From CAZDVQ01 sp964508975 (GTDB taxonomy: Bacteria; Bacteroidota; Bacteroidia; Chitinophagales; Saprospiraceae), in NCBI GenBank assembly GCA_964508975.1, contig CAZDVQ010000002.1, forward strand, positions 62,001-126,000: a DNA stretch of 64,000 bases, read 5' to 3'. How positions within the stretch are numbered: position 1 is the stretch's first letter; each line of letters opens with the position of its first letter. The translations under genes were made by a program, and so were the position numbers. This document shows, piece after piece, positions 18,008 through 27,000 of this stretch. The notes under the pieces are model-generated. The model was not told the DNA's origin, did not search any database, and saw nothing but the letters and a program-made list of their open reading frames with translations.

Positions 18008-18039
18008 TAAAAGTATAATAAACACTAGTGTTCACCAAA
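18008..18039 (-). promoter_or_regulatory. Promoter of the Hc1 histone gene with a palindrome in the spacer
   Basis: On the minus strand TTTG (18039-18036) is followed after 20 bases by TACTTTTA (18015-18008), close to the Bacteroidota -33/-7 pattern TTTG-N19-21-TAnnTTTG. The spacer contains the perfect 12-bp palindrome AACACTAGTGTT (18021-18032), a possible operator. Confidence 0.5.
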
Positions 18040-18145
18040 TATTATTGAAAATATTCTGCCGAAATTTGTTTTTTTTCCAACGCTGGGCCAAAAGTGACCG
18101 TTTACAAGCCAGAACAAGCCATCTTGTACAACCAAGTCGAGGATA

Positions 18146-18835
18146 ATGGATACTTTAATACACAATGCTTCTAGCACGATTTTTGAACGGCAACCAACGA
18201 AGGATGCAGTATCAAACGTTATAGATGCGGTATTGATGCCCAGGCAGAAAATTGAAAAAAAACCTACCGATTTGAGATTTGACCGTCATTCAAGCGACGC
18301 AGACTTGGTGGCTGGATGCTTAAAAAGCGACCAGCTGGCTCAACGGTATTTGTACGAACGGTATTTTGGCAAGATGATGGGTATTGCCCTGCGCTATGCC
18401 AACGACCAAGAAGAGGGCCTTGATATTGTAAACACTGCCTTCCTCAAGGTATTTCAATCGCTTGACCGCTACCAAGACCAGCAAAACCTAGCCGGTTGGA
18501 TTGCCCGGATTGTATTCAACTCGGCTATCGACATGGTCCGCAAAAAGGCCAAGTACAAAAATCAGGTAGAACTCGAAACCTGGCACGAACCACCCGTGAG
18601 CAACGATGCGGTTTCTAGCTTACAGTCAGAAGACTTGTTCCGGCTTATTGCAAAACTGCCGGTTAGCACCCGCACCGTGTTCTCGCTCTATGTGCTCGAC
18701 GGCTATAAACACCAAGAAATTGCCGACATGCTCGAGATCAGCGAAGGCACTTCAAAATGGCACCTTTCCGAAGCCCGCAAACTATTGCGGCAAATGATCG
18801 ATAAACAAGGTAAAACCCTTGTAGCCCGTACCTAA
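18146..18835 (+). CDS. ECF-type RNA polymerase sigma factor
   Basis: A 229-residue sigma-70 family protein with an unusual N-terminal extension of about 50 residues. Region 2 is at about 65-130 (AQRYLYERYFGKMMGIALRY, then LDIVNTAFLKVFQSLDRYQD). Region 4 is at about 160-215 (IAKLPVSTRTVFSLYVLDGY, then HQEIADMLEISEGTSKWHLS). The pattern is that of the ECF sigma factors of Bacteroidota. The gene 53 bases downstream encodes a membrane-anchored partner that probably controls it, so the two form a regulatory pair. The N-terminal extension and the alternative starts inside it are uncertain. Confidence 0.9.
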   Translation: MDTLIHNASSTIFERQPTKDAVSNVIDAVLMPRQKIEKKPTDLRFDRHSSDADLVAGCLKSDQLAQRYLYERYFGKMMGIALRYANDQEEGLDIVNTAFLKVFQSLDRYQDQQNLAGWIARIVFNSAIDMVRKKAKYKNQVELETWHEPPVSNDAVSSLQSEDLFRLIAKLPVSTRTVFSLYVLDGYKHQEIADMLEISEGTSKWHLSEARKLLRQMIDKQGKTLVART

Positions 18836-18888
18836 ACGCATCTTTTAACCAAAAGCTACGTCTATTTGACCAAACCTTTACATTCCAA

Positions 18889-20247
18889 ATGCAAGAAATG
18901 AACTTTCCAAACGGAGAAGATAAATTACGTGAACTAGCCCAGCAGTTCGAAGTACCCTTTGAGGAACGATACTGGACTGACATGCAGGCTCGCTTGCCTC
19001 AAAAAAATAAAAAGTGGTACCTCGCAAAGCCTTTCTGGTTTAGCGTGCTTGGCCTAGGCCTTATCGTAGGCTCGGCATGGCTTGTGGCTACCAACTACTT
19101 GGCCAAGCCCCTTGATAATCAGCTAGACGCCGTGCCCACACAACTTAAAGGGACCGACCAAGCTGCCCAAGAACGACCTATAGCCGAAAATACAACGCCT
19201 AGCGTAGCAAACGGGAGCCCGGTGAACACTGTTCAAGCATCTGCCCTAAAATCAAGCAATGGTACGAGCACACCTGTAAATGCACTTAACCCAAGCTTCG
19301 TGCAAAACTTGATACCTGGCATTCAGCAGTATCCGGCCGAAGCTGAAGTTATTCCTACCCTGCCAGCTAGTCCAGAATCATCTGAAGTTCTAAACCAAGC
19401 AGCTGAGTTGGAAGCACTACCCCGCGTAAACTGGATGATAGAGGCCCTTGAAACCCTTAAGGCGCCATACATTGAACCACAACCGATGGCCACGATTCAA
19501 CCGGTGCAAAATATCAACAAAAGCAAAAAAGGTCGTTTCAACTGGGGTATCGTAGCAGGCTTAGGCTATGGTTACAATAATATTACCTACCTAGAGCCTC
19601 AAAAAGACCCAAGCGCCTTGATGGACATTGCTGAAGAGTCCATCAACGCTACCGTCAACACGACCTCGATCCATGCGACCCTCGGATTACGCGGCGGTGT
19701 ACGTTTGAACAAGGGCTTAGGCCTGAATGCTGAATTGCTGTACAAGGCTCGTCCAGGCCTGTTGGTAAGCATGGAAACCTCAACCACGGATACCGAAAGA
19801 GAAAATGGTTACAGCGTGAGCACCGAAGCTACCACCACCACCATCAGTAATTTACATTTGATTGAACTACCCTTATACCTTGATGTAAAAATTAAGCGCC
19901 ACCACTTGATTGGCGGGGTTAAACCTGCCTTCGTTATTAGTGCCAAAAGCCCTTACAGCCAAGAATCTAGGGTATCTAAATACGATATGACCTCGAGTGG
20001 TCTGCCGGGCGGTAATTCCATCATTTCCATCAATAGCAACTCCATCGCAAGTTTACCTACTGGTAAAATATTCCGCCCTGGTGTTGGTTTGATGGCAGGC
20101 TACCAGTTTGACCTGAGCAAGCACCTGAATATCGCCGTGCGCTACTCGCTGGGTTTATTCCCCATGACACGCTTAGAGCAAACCTACAAGAGCTTGTACG
20201 CGTTCAACAATTCCGACTTCCAACTTACCCTCGGCTATAATTTTTAG
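18889..20247 (+). CDS. Membrane-anchored beta-barrel protein, candidate regulator of the adjacent sigma factor
   Basis: A 452-residue protein. Residues 1-45 are a short cytosolic segment of the anti-sigma type (FEERYWTDMQARLPQKNKKW). One membrane helix lies at about 47-68 (FWFSVLGLGLIVGSAWLVA), followed by a Pro/Ser/Thr/Glu-rich linker at about 70-210. A PorT-like outer membrane beta-barrel follows at about 215-452 (NWGIVAGLGYGYNNITY), ending FQLTLGYNF with a terminal aromatic residue. A helix for the inner membrane and a barrel for the outer membrane in one chain imply a trans-envelope protein. This is inference from topology. ATG 18898 is an alternative start. A strong terminator follows. 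Confidence 0.75.
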   Translation: MQEMNFPNGEDKLRELAQQFEVPFEERYWTDMQARLPQKNKKWYLAKPFWFSVLGLGLIVGSAWLVATNYLAKPLDNQLDAVPTQLKGTDQAAQERPIAENTTPSVANGSPVNTVQASALKSSNGTSTPVNALNPSFVQNLIPGIQQYPAEAEVIPTLPASPESSEVLNQAAELEALPRVNWMIEALETLKAPYIEPQPMATIQPVQNINKSKKGRFNWGIVAGLGYGYNNITYLEPQKDPSALMDIAEESINATVNTTSIHATLGLRGGVRLNKGLGLNAELLYKARPGLLVSMETSTTDTERENGYSVSTEATTTTISNLHLIELPLYLDVKIKRHHLIGGVKPAFVISAKSPYSQESRVSKYDMTSSGLPGGNSIISINSNSIASLPTGKIFRPGVGLMAGYQFDLSKHLNIAVRYSLGLFPMTRLEQTYKSLYAFNNSDFQLTLGYNF

Positions 20248-20264
20248 CAATAGCCAAACTCCAC

Positions 20265-20301
20265 AAAAAAAGCCCGCCTTGTTTTAAGGCGGGCTTTTTT
20301 T
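20265..20301. terminator. Terminator after the sigma factor operon
   Basis: AAAAAAGCCCGCCTT and AAGGCGGGCTTTTTTTT form a 16-bp stem, including the A/T tracts, around a 5-base loop. Confidence 0.92.
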
Positions 20302-20372
20302 GTGTACTACCGAACTATTTTTCCTATTTTCACCTGTGAAATTTAGGTAATATTTAAAACAAACCCAACGCC

Positions 20373-21647
20373 ATGAAGAACCTGTATTTATTTTTCCTGA
20401 GTATTTGCCTAACAGCCACTGCCTGCAAAAAAGAGCCCGACCTCCCTTGCTGCGATGCCAGTCAGGCCCCAGTTATCATGGTACACGGTTTTTTAGCCTC
20501 TGGCGATACCTATGCCAACATGGGCATCTGGCTCAAGGCCAACAATTACTGCGGCGAGAACCTCTACACTTTTGACTGGAATACCACGGGTTTCAACACG
20601 GCGGTACAAATCCCAGTACTCGATTCTATGATTGATGCGGTTCTGGCCAAACACCAAGCCAACAAGGTTGTGCTCATGGGCCACTCGGCTGGTACGGGCC
20701 TTTGCTACAGCTACCTTAGCGATACAAGTAGGGCCGCCAAGGTCTCGCATTATGTAAACTTGGCCGGTAACCCACAGTCAGGGCCTGCTGGTGGCGTTCC
20801 AACCCTCAATATCTGGTCGGATGCCGACTTGATCGTTGCGGGCGATAGTATACCAGGCGCCACCAACCTTCGTTTAACGAGTGCCGACCACTACGAAGTA
20901 GCCACAGGCTGGGCTAGTTTTGATGCCATTTACAAGTTTATCCACGGCACTCAAGCCACCCAAGCCAGCCCTGTAGATGGCGACGAGGTTATTTTTGCTG
21001 GTAAGTGTGTATCGCTCGGCGAAAATGCGCCTCAGGTGGGTGCCGCAGTAAGCATTTATGAAACAAACCCTACTACTGGTGAGCGGCTTACAAGTACGCC
21101 CGATAAAGTTTTTAGCATTGCACAAGATGGCCAATGGGGCCCATTTACAGCCAAAAAAGGTAAAACTTATGAGTTTTACGTAGAGCCACAAGGTGGTCGC
21201 AAGGTGGCATATTATCGTGAGGGCTCTATGTACGATAACCAGTTCATCTACTTGCGAACCATCCCCGCACCAACTACCCTGGCGGGCATACTGTTGAGCG
21301 GTTTGCCTAGTAACGACAATCAAACGGTGCTGGGTATTTTCAGTGCGAACAAAGCCGTTATTAACGGGCGCGACCAGCTCAGCATCAATGGCTTTGACCT
21401 CGCCACAGCACAATACGCAGCAGCGAGCAAATCGGCTATTGCCTATTTCTTGTACGATAGCGGCGACGGCCAAACCAGCGGTAACGTGAGCCCTACCTTT
21501 AGCAGTTTCCCCTTCTTGAACGGGATTGATTACTTTGTGCCAACGGTACAGCGCAGCAGCATCGAGCTACAGTTCAACGGCCGAAAATTATATGTACCCA
21601 ATATTAAATCAAGCACAGATGGCATTGCTGTAGCCGTTTTTGATTAA
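20373..21647 (+). CDS. Lipoprotein alpha/beta hydrolase (lipase-like)
   Basis: A 424-residue protein with a lipoprotein signal peptide (lipobox ending at C18 in LTATAC). The alpha/beta-hydrolase domain covers about 30-190: oxyanion loop VHGF (38-40), nucleophile elbow GHSAG (S105), likely acid in WSDADL and likely histidine in SADHYE. The remaining 230 residues are a C-terminal segment with two beta-rich modules (for example LGENAPQVGAAVSIYETNP, like a carboxypeptidase-regulatory or prealbumin fold). The architecture resembles secreted lipases and polyhydroxyalkanoate-type esterases. The substrate is not known. It is probably monocistronic. Confidence 0.85.
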   Translation: MKNLYLFFLSICLTATACKKEPDLPCCDASQAPVIMVHGFLASGDTYANMGIWLKANNYCGENLYTFDWNTTGFNTAVQIPVLDSMIDAVLAKHQANKVVLMGHSAGTGLCYSYLSDTSRAAKVSHYVNLAGNPQSGPAGGVPTLNIWSDADLIVAGDSIPGATNLRLTSADHYEVATGWASFDAIYKFIHGTQATQASPVDGDEVIFAGKCVSLGENAPQVGAAVSIYETNPTTGERLTSTPDKVFSIAQDGQWGPFTAKKGKTYEFYVEPQGGRKVAYYREGSMYDNQFIYLRTIPAPTTLAGILLSGLPSNDNQTVLGIFSANKAVINGRDQLSINGFDLATAQYAAASKSAIAYFLYDSGDGQTSGNVSPTFSSFPFLNGIDYFVPTVQRSSIELQFNGRKLYVPNIKSSTDGIAVAVFD

Positions 21648-21650
21648 TAA

Positions 21651-21758
21651 TTTGGGCGCTGCGCCGCTAACGCGTCGCCGGGTGCCTCTGGGCTCGCTGG
21701 ACGCTCGGTGCTACGCACCGCCTCCCTTACGGTCGGCGCCCGCCGGCCCCCTAGCGCA
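21651..21758 (+). repeat. GC-rich modular intergenic repeat, subfamily B (copy B3)
   Basis: Begins TTTGGGCGCTGCGCC four bases after the lipase stop codon. It contains GTCGCCGGGTGCC, GGGCTCGCTGGACGCTCGGT, hairpin GGTGC-TAC-GCACC, and ends GGCCCCCTAGCGCAA. It runs directly into the lipase terminator hairpin. Confidence 0.8.
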
Positions 21759-21797
21759 AAAGGGCTTCACGAAATTAAATCCGTGAAGCCCTTTTTA
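21757..21797. terminator. Bidirectional terminator between lipase and HIT genes
   Basis: AAAAGGGCTTCACG and CGTGAAGCCCTTTT form a perfect 14-bp stem with a 10-base loop; A-run on the left and T-run on the right. Confidence 0.9.
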
Positions 21798-21825
21798 GGT
21801 TTTGTATTACATGCATCAAAACGGA

Positions 21826-22218
21826 CTAGACAAACTTAGCAGATATAGCTTCAGCCAAGGCTTTCATCTCATCGGCAGGGAAGGAAAGTGGATTAGCAAA
21901 GCTAATCAAAGCTCGTTCGTCAAGCGGCACGAGGTGGATATGCGCATGGGGCACTTCCAAACCAATAACCGTGATGCCGATACGAAGGCAAGGAACGGTA
22001 TGCTGGATAGCTTTAGCCACACGTTTAGCAAAGCTCATCGCATCTGCAAGCAGTAGATCATCAAGGTCGAAGATATAATCGATTTCCTGTTTGGGTACCA
22101 CGAGGGTATGCCCTTTCGTGATGGGGCGAATATCAAGGAAGGCTATAAACTGGTCGTTTTCGGCCACTTTATAGCAAGGAATTTCGCCTTGTATAATACG
22201 GGTAAAGATACTAGCCAT
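21826..22218 (-). CDS. HIT family protein
   Basis: A 130-residue histidine-triad protein starting MASIFTRIIQGEIPCYKVAE, which is the standard family start; the longer frame reaching 22389 only overlaps greA. It ends with the triad motif HAHIHLVP. HIT proteins of this Hint/YcfF type hydrolyse nucleoside phosphoramidates and related purine nucleotides. It lies 13 bases downstream of greA and is probably cotranscribed with it. Confidence 0.93.
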   Translation of the reverse strand: MASIFTRIIQGEIPCYKVAENDQFIAFLDIRPITKGHTLVVPKQEIDYIFDLDDLLLADAMSFAKRVAKAIQHTVPCLRIGITVIGLEVPHAHIHLVPLDERALISFANPLSFPADEMKALAEAISAKFV

Positions 22219-22231
22219 GATAGAGGGAGGC

Positions 22232-22705
22232 TTAACCGATGGTAATTTCAACGATTTCGAAGCTAACGGGGCCATTAGGAGTTTGAACCTGAGCAACCTC
22301 GCCGATACTTTTGCCCAATAGGCCTTTACCAATAGGAGATGTAACTGAAATTTTCTTGGCCTTGAGGTCGGCTTCCGTTTCAGAAACAATTTTGTAGGTT
22401 ATCTGGGCGCCATTTTTCACGTTTCTAATCGTGACGTTAGACATAATGGTAACCTTTGAGGTGTCGAGCTCGCTTTCGTCGATGACACGTGCATTGGCGA
22501 GGACTTCGTCCATCTGAGATATTTTCAACTCGAGTAGGCCTTGAGCTTCTTTGGCGGCGTCGTATTCAGCGTTTTCGGAAAGGTCACCTTTTTCGCGTGC
22601 TTCAGCGATTTGCTGGGCTACTTTTTTGCGTTCAACGCTTTTGAGTAATTCTAGTTCGGCTTTGAATTTGTCTAAACTCTCCTTGGTGAAGTATGAGATT
22701 TGCAT
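22232..22705 (-). CDS. greA: Transcription elongation factor GreA
   Basis: A 157-residue protein of standard length. The N-terminal coiled coil (ELELLKSVERKKVAQQIAEA, then GDLSENAEYDAAKEAQ) carries the acidic tip that stimulates transcript cleavage by RNA polymerase. The C-terminal FKBP-like domain contains TSPIGKGLLGKSIGE. It rescues backtracked polymerase. It is first gene of the greA-HIT pair. Confidence 0.96.
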   Translation of the reverse strand: MQISYFTKESLDKFKAELELLKSVERKKVAQQIAEAREKGDLSENAEYDAAKEAQGLLELKISQMDEVLANARVIDESELDTSKVTIMSNVTIRNVKNGAQITYKIVSETEADLKAKKISVTSPIGKGLLGKSIGEVAQVQTPNGPVSFEIVEITIG

Positions 22706-22764
22706 AATAACTAATATTTAAAATTTAGCACCGTGGTGAACGAAGTGCTTTGGTCAAATAAGAC

Positions 22765-22804
22765 AAAAAGAGAACGTTCCTTGCCTTAGACAAGGAACGT
22801 TCTC
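22765..22804 (-). terminator. Terminator of the PorV-like operon
   Basis: GAGAACGTTCCTTG and CAAGGAACGTTCTC form a perfect 14-bp stem with a 7-base loop. Read on the minus strand it is followed by TTTTT, so it ends the operon whose last gene stops at 22881. Confidence 0.88.
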
Positions 22805-22880
22805 AAAGATTGCGTCTGCAAAAATAAGAAAATTAGATAAGCTAATCTATAATCTTTAAAATAATCTACAAGCGCAACAA

Positions 22881-23924
22881 CTATAGGTTGATACGCAGGC
22901 CAAAGGTATGTGTGCCAGCGTAAGCAAAAGTTGAGCGGTAAGAATAGTCGATACCGAAAGAGTTTTTGCTATCCTTTTTGAAAGGCACCTCAAAAGAAGC
23001 ACCAGCGGCAAGACCATTTTCAAGGTTAGGAGCAACATCTTGGCCGTAAAGACCTGGTTCGATGCGGTATGCAGCACGTAGCATAAATTGTTCACGGAAT
23101 GCATACTCAAGACCGATACCGTATTGGTCACGGGTAAAAGAGTTAGCTGTGAAGTTAAGGGTAGTTGTGAAACGTTGTTTATCACCGCCGAAAAGGAAGT
23201 CGTAAGAACCACCAATGTTCAACTGTGAAGGCATTTCAAAACCAGCAGCACGACGGTCAACCGTTAATGGGTAATTGCCATTAGGCTCCGTAGCGCGGAA
23301 GCTAAGAGCATCGCCATTGTACTGCATCTTAGTTCCGATGTTACGCAAAGAAATACCAAATTTGATATTATCCTTTGGACCAGTAACGTATTGAACACCT
23401 GCGTCGAAACAAACGCCAGTTGCACCTACATTGCTAATACGCTCGTTGATGATACGCATGGTTACGGCAGTCGTGATTTTGTCAAAACGATGGCAATAAG
23501 TTGCGCCAATATTCATGAACATTGGACGGAAAGTAAGGCCATTTCCTTCTGGTAAATCAGTAGTGGTTACTGGAATGTCGCCGAAGTCGAAATTCATGAT
23601 TTCAACGCCAAAAGAGCCATTTTTACCTACCTTTTGGGCAAAACCCAATGCAGTGATACTCAAGCCAGAGCCAGCAAGGTAGCGTGTATGAGCACCGATA
23701 AGCTGAGTATTGCCTTTCATACGGCCAAGGCCGGCTGGGTTAAGGCGAAGTGCTTCAACACCGGTTATATTGGAGGTCATCAGACCGTGCATACCAGAGC
23801 TTCTTGCCCAAGGGTTGAGCAGGAGCTCGTAAGCCCCAGCTTCACCCTGGCGATCAGGGTTCCCGGCATAGACTGCACTTGCAAAAAGTGAGCTAAGTAA
23901 CAGGAGTACAAAATGCTTTCTCAT
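22881..23924 (-). CDS. PorV/PorQ-family outer membrane protein
   Basis: A 347-residue protein with a signal peptide (LLLLSSLFASAVYAG) and an outer membrane barrel of the PorV/PorQ (UPF0164-like) family. The early segment LLLNPWARSSGMHG, then EALRLNPAGLGRMKG, is typical, and the end is HTFGLRINL. Known members shuttle or anchor type IX secretion substrates at the cell surface. It is the last gene of an operon with a giant T9SS-type protein and a TonB-dependent receptor, so it probably serves that surface protein specifically. Confidence 0.85.
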   Translation of the reverse strand: MRKHFVLLLLSSLFASAVYAGNPDRQGEAGAYELLLNPWARSSGMHGLMTSNITGVEALRLNPAGLGRMKGNTQLIGAHTRYLAGSGLSITALGFAQKVGKNGSFGVEIMNFDFGDIPVTTTDLPEGNGLTFRPMFMNIGATYCHRFDKITTAVTMRIINERISNVGATGVCFDAGVQYVTGPKDNIKFGISLRNIGTKMQYNGDALSFRATEPNGNYPLTVDRRAAGFEMPSQLNIGGSYDFLFGGDKQRFTTTLNFTANSFTRDQYGIGLEYAFREQFMLRAAYRIEPGLYGQDVAPNLENGLAAGASFEVPFKKDSKNSFGIDYSYRSTFAYAGTHTFGLRINL

Positions 23925-24013
23925 ATAATAATGCTTTAGGTATTAAGCAGATAATTTGTGTTTAAGACCGGGCTATCTGCGCAAGCTGCACAAGACAGCC
24001 CGGTTAAATTATT

Positions 24014-27000
24014 TTACAATCGTTGTGAATCGAATGCACGTTGTACGATGAAAGCCTTGAGGGTTCTTTCGCCTACACCTGGCACTTGAACACGGATAAG
24101 ATAAACACCACTTGCAACAGGCACGTTGTTGGTGTTTGTCAAGTCCCAGTTCAGTGAAGTTACAATCTGCTCTTCCACATTATTGGTTGCAACACGACGT
24201 TCGCCAGCAGCTAAGTTTTCATCTTTCTTGTACGCCCTAATCAGGCGGCCATCGATAGAGTAGATAGAAACATCACACTTAGGAGGCAAGTTGGTAATTT
24301 TAATCAACTGTTCGTTCTCATTTCCGCTGTACTCAGAGTAAGCATAGTATGGGTTAGGAACAACATTGATCAAATCAAGTGCGCTTTCAGCTACTTCGCC
24401 TTGGTTCAAGAGGGTCTCGAATCCTTTCAAAGAGAAACCGTACATCGGGAAGCCATTGTTTACGCCGGTTGCTTGTTTAGTAGCAAATGGCTTTTTAACG
24501 CGGAGCTGGAAGATAGCTTCTGCTGGTGGTACACCATTATTCATGGCGTAACCTTCGCCCAACATGAACATACCAGACCAAATCGTATTACGGAGTACTA
24601 CGTTTTTGCGGAAAGGTGAGTTGTACTGAGCACGTACTGTAGCACATCCGTCGTAAAGACTATTGTGTACAAAAATACAGTGTTGGCCACCTGCTACGAG
24701 TTCGTTTGGATCATCCAAAAATTCAGGAACACCATCGTTTGGAACGTCTACGAACATACGGCTAGTTGGGTTGAACAACATGTCGTGACCAGTAGTCACA
24801 TCTGCGCCCCCACCCCACAAGTACCATAAGTTACCAGTGGTATCCTCGTTGAATACAGTGTTTTCACCGAAATAGATGTTCAAACGCTCACCAGTAGAAA
24901 CATCGTAAGCATAGCCTGGGAAGTAAGACCAACCGGTTGGGTTTGGTGCACTAGGGTCAGGGTTACCATTGATGTCAACAGATGGTGATTTACGCATTTC
25001 GAAAGTAGCGTAGCCAAGGTAAGAGCCAGCGTAGTTATCCAACAGTGCGCCAGGAGCAACACCATAGTTAGCCGATTGTGGTGTATTTTGGACACCTGGG
25101 TAGTAAGGAGATGCTGTTTCTACAACAAGACAGCGGCTCCACTTGCTCTTATCAGGCGTAATAACCACGTCAACGTTGCGTAAGTTTTTGTACGCAGCAT
25201 TAGGTCCACCGTTAGAAACTTGGCGCAAGTAATCACAAGAGTTCGCATTGTGTACACTTACTGACAAGTGGAAAGGCTTGTCTACTGGGTCTGTATCACC
25301 CGAAACGATACGGGCACAATCCCACAAAGCTAGCGGGTAGAAACCTGTTGGGTTTTTACTCAAATCTTGTTGTGGGTCCCAACGGCCGTCGCCGGTGATT
25401 GGGTTGCTCGTTTTCAAGAAGTTGAATGCATCAATCATCCTACCGAAACGGAGGATATTATCAGCAGCATAATCATCTGTGATACCAAAAATCCAGTTGG
25501 CTTTAGAAGGATCTGGGAATTCAACTGCACCGCCAACAAAGCCGTCAACATCTTGCTCGTCATTACCCGGTTCTGGCTGGTGTACAGCACGGAGGGTAAT
25601 ACCAAGTTCGAGGATTGATTGGTCGTAGTCAATCGTAATTGGTGTTTCAGAAACCCATTCTTCATTCGTTCCACGGCTTGTTAAACGCCACATTACGGTA
25701 TCGAAACCAGCACCAGCAGGGTTCAAATGCTGAGCAGGTGATGTGATAGCACCATCTGTGATGTCACGGTCGTATACACGGAGGTAGAAGCTATCGTTTG
25801 GTACGCGGAGTGGGTTTGTGATGAAGATACCAACAGGGGCAGAACCACCGAAGTAGCTAATCATCTCAGCATTGTTGTTTGCAATGACTTGGGCTTCTAC
25901 GGCTTCACGGTTTTTCACACGGAGGAAGTATCCTGTGTTACCGGCACCGTCGTAACGATCCACTTGAAGTGGTCCTTGCCCGTAAACAGTGTTGTAAGAC
26001 ACACCGTAGTATTCTGGAGCATTGATACGAGGAATACCAGTATAAACTTTTACGTTCCTACGACCTTGGAGGTATGGAGAACGTTGGCCAGAACCGGTTG
26101 CAACATCGTAAGGCTCGTATTCGTTGAAGCCATAAGCAACAGCGATGAAGTAGTATTTGCGGTGGTTCACCAAGTTACGGTTGTTTGATGCAAAGGCATC
26201 TTGACGCAACCTAAAGCTAGTTTGAACACCATTGTTGTTTACAATCTCAGTTTTAAGTACTGGAACTGCCAAACCAACTGTATTGTCGTCTTCCCAGTTG
26301 ATGATTTGAGTAACACCGTTACGCACATCCGTTTGGAAAATCAATTGTGCTTTTGCTGGATCTGTCAACTCAGTAACTGAAACGTTAGGGCTATTAACTT
26401 GATAGATTTTGTAACCTTCAAAGTCGTAAGTGGGGTCACCAACTACCGCAAATGGATCAACCTCTGAGTATGCCTGACCACAAGTTTTTGATGTCAAACA
26501 AGCATTCGAGTTGCTCAACATGATGATAAGCTCTTTGTCTAACTCTACGATTTCAAGATCTGGGGCGTTAGGACCGTTGATCAATTTGAAACAGTTGTCG
26601 AACAAAGCTTGTGCTTTATCGTCAGCCTCAAGCAATGGTTGGAATGATACACAGGCCGAAGAAGTGATATGCTCAGGAATCCAAACAACACCTGTAATCA
26701 ACTCGTTTTCACGACCAGGAAGCAAGCGGAATGGACCAGAAGTGTGCAAGTAACGGTAGTCAGCAGACTGCAAGTTAGCAGAACACATCGACCAAGCCGT
26801 CGCATCAGAAGCATCGCCAGGGAAAGCGAAAAGTGTAGTTGCACCTGCAGTTTGGAAACCAGTACCAGATGAAGTCAAAGGCGTACCGTTTCTCCAAGTA
26901 CCACGCATCAAGTTATAGTGCTCTTGCGCACCTTGCGGGTTACCTTGTGGTGTACCGTTATTCACGAAGTACATGAATGAAGATAAACCTACTTCTTTTT

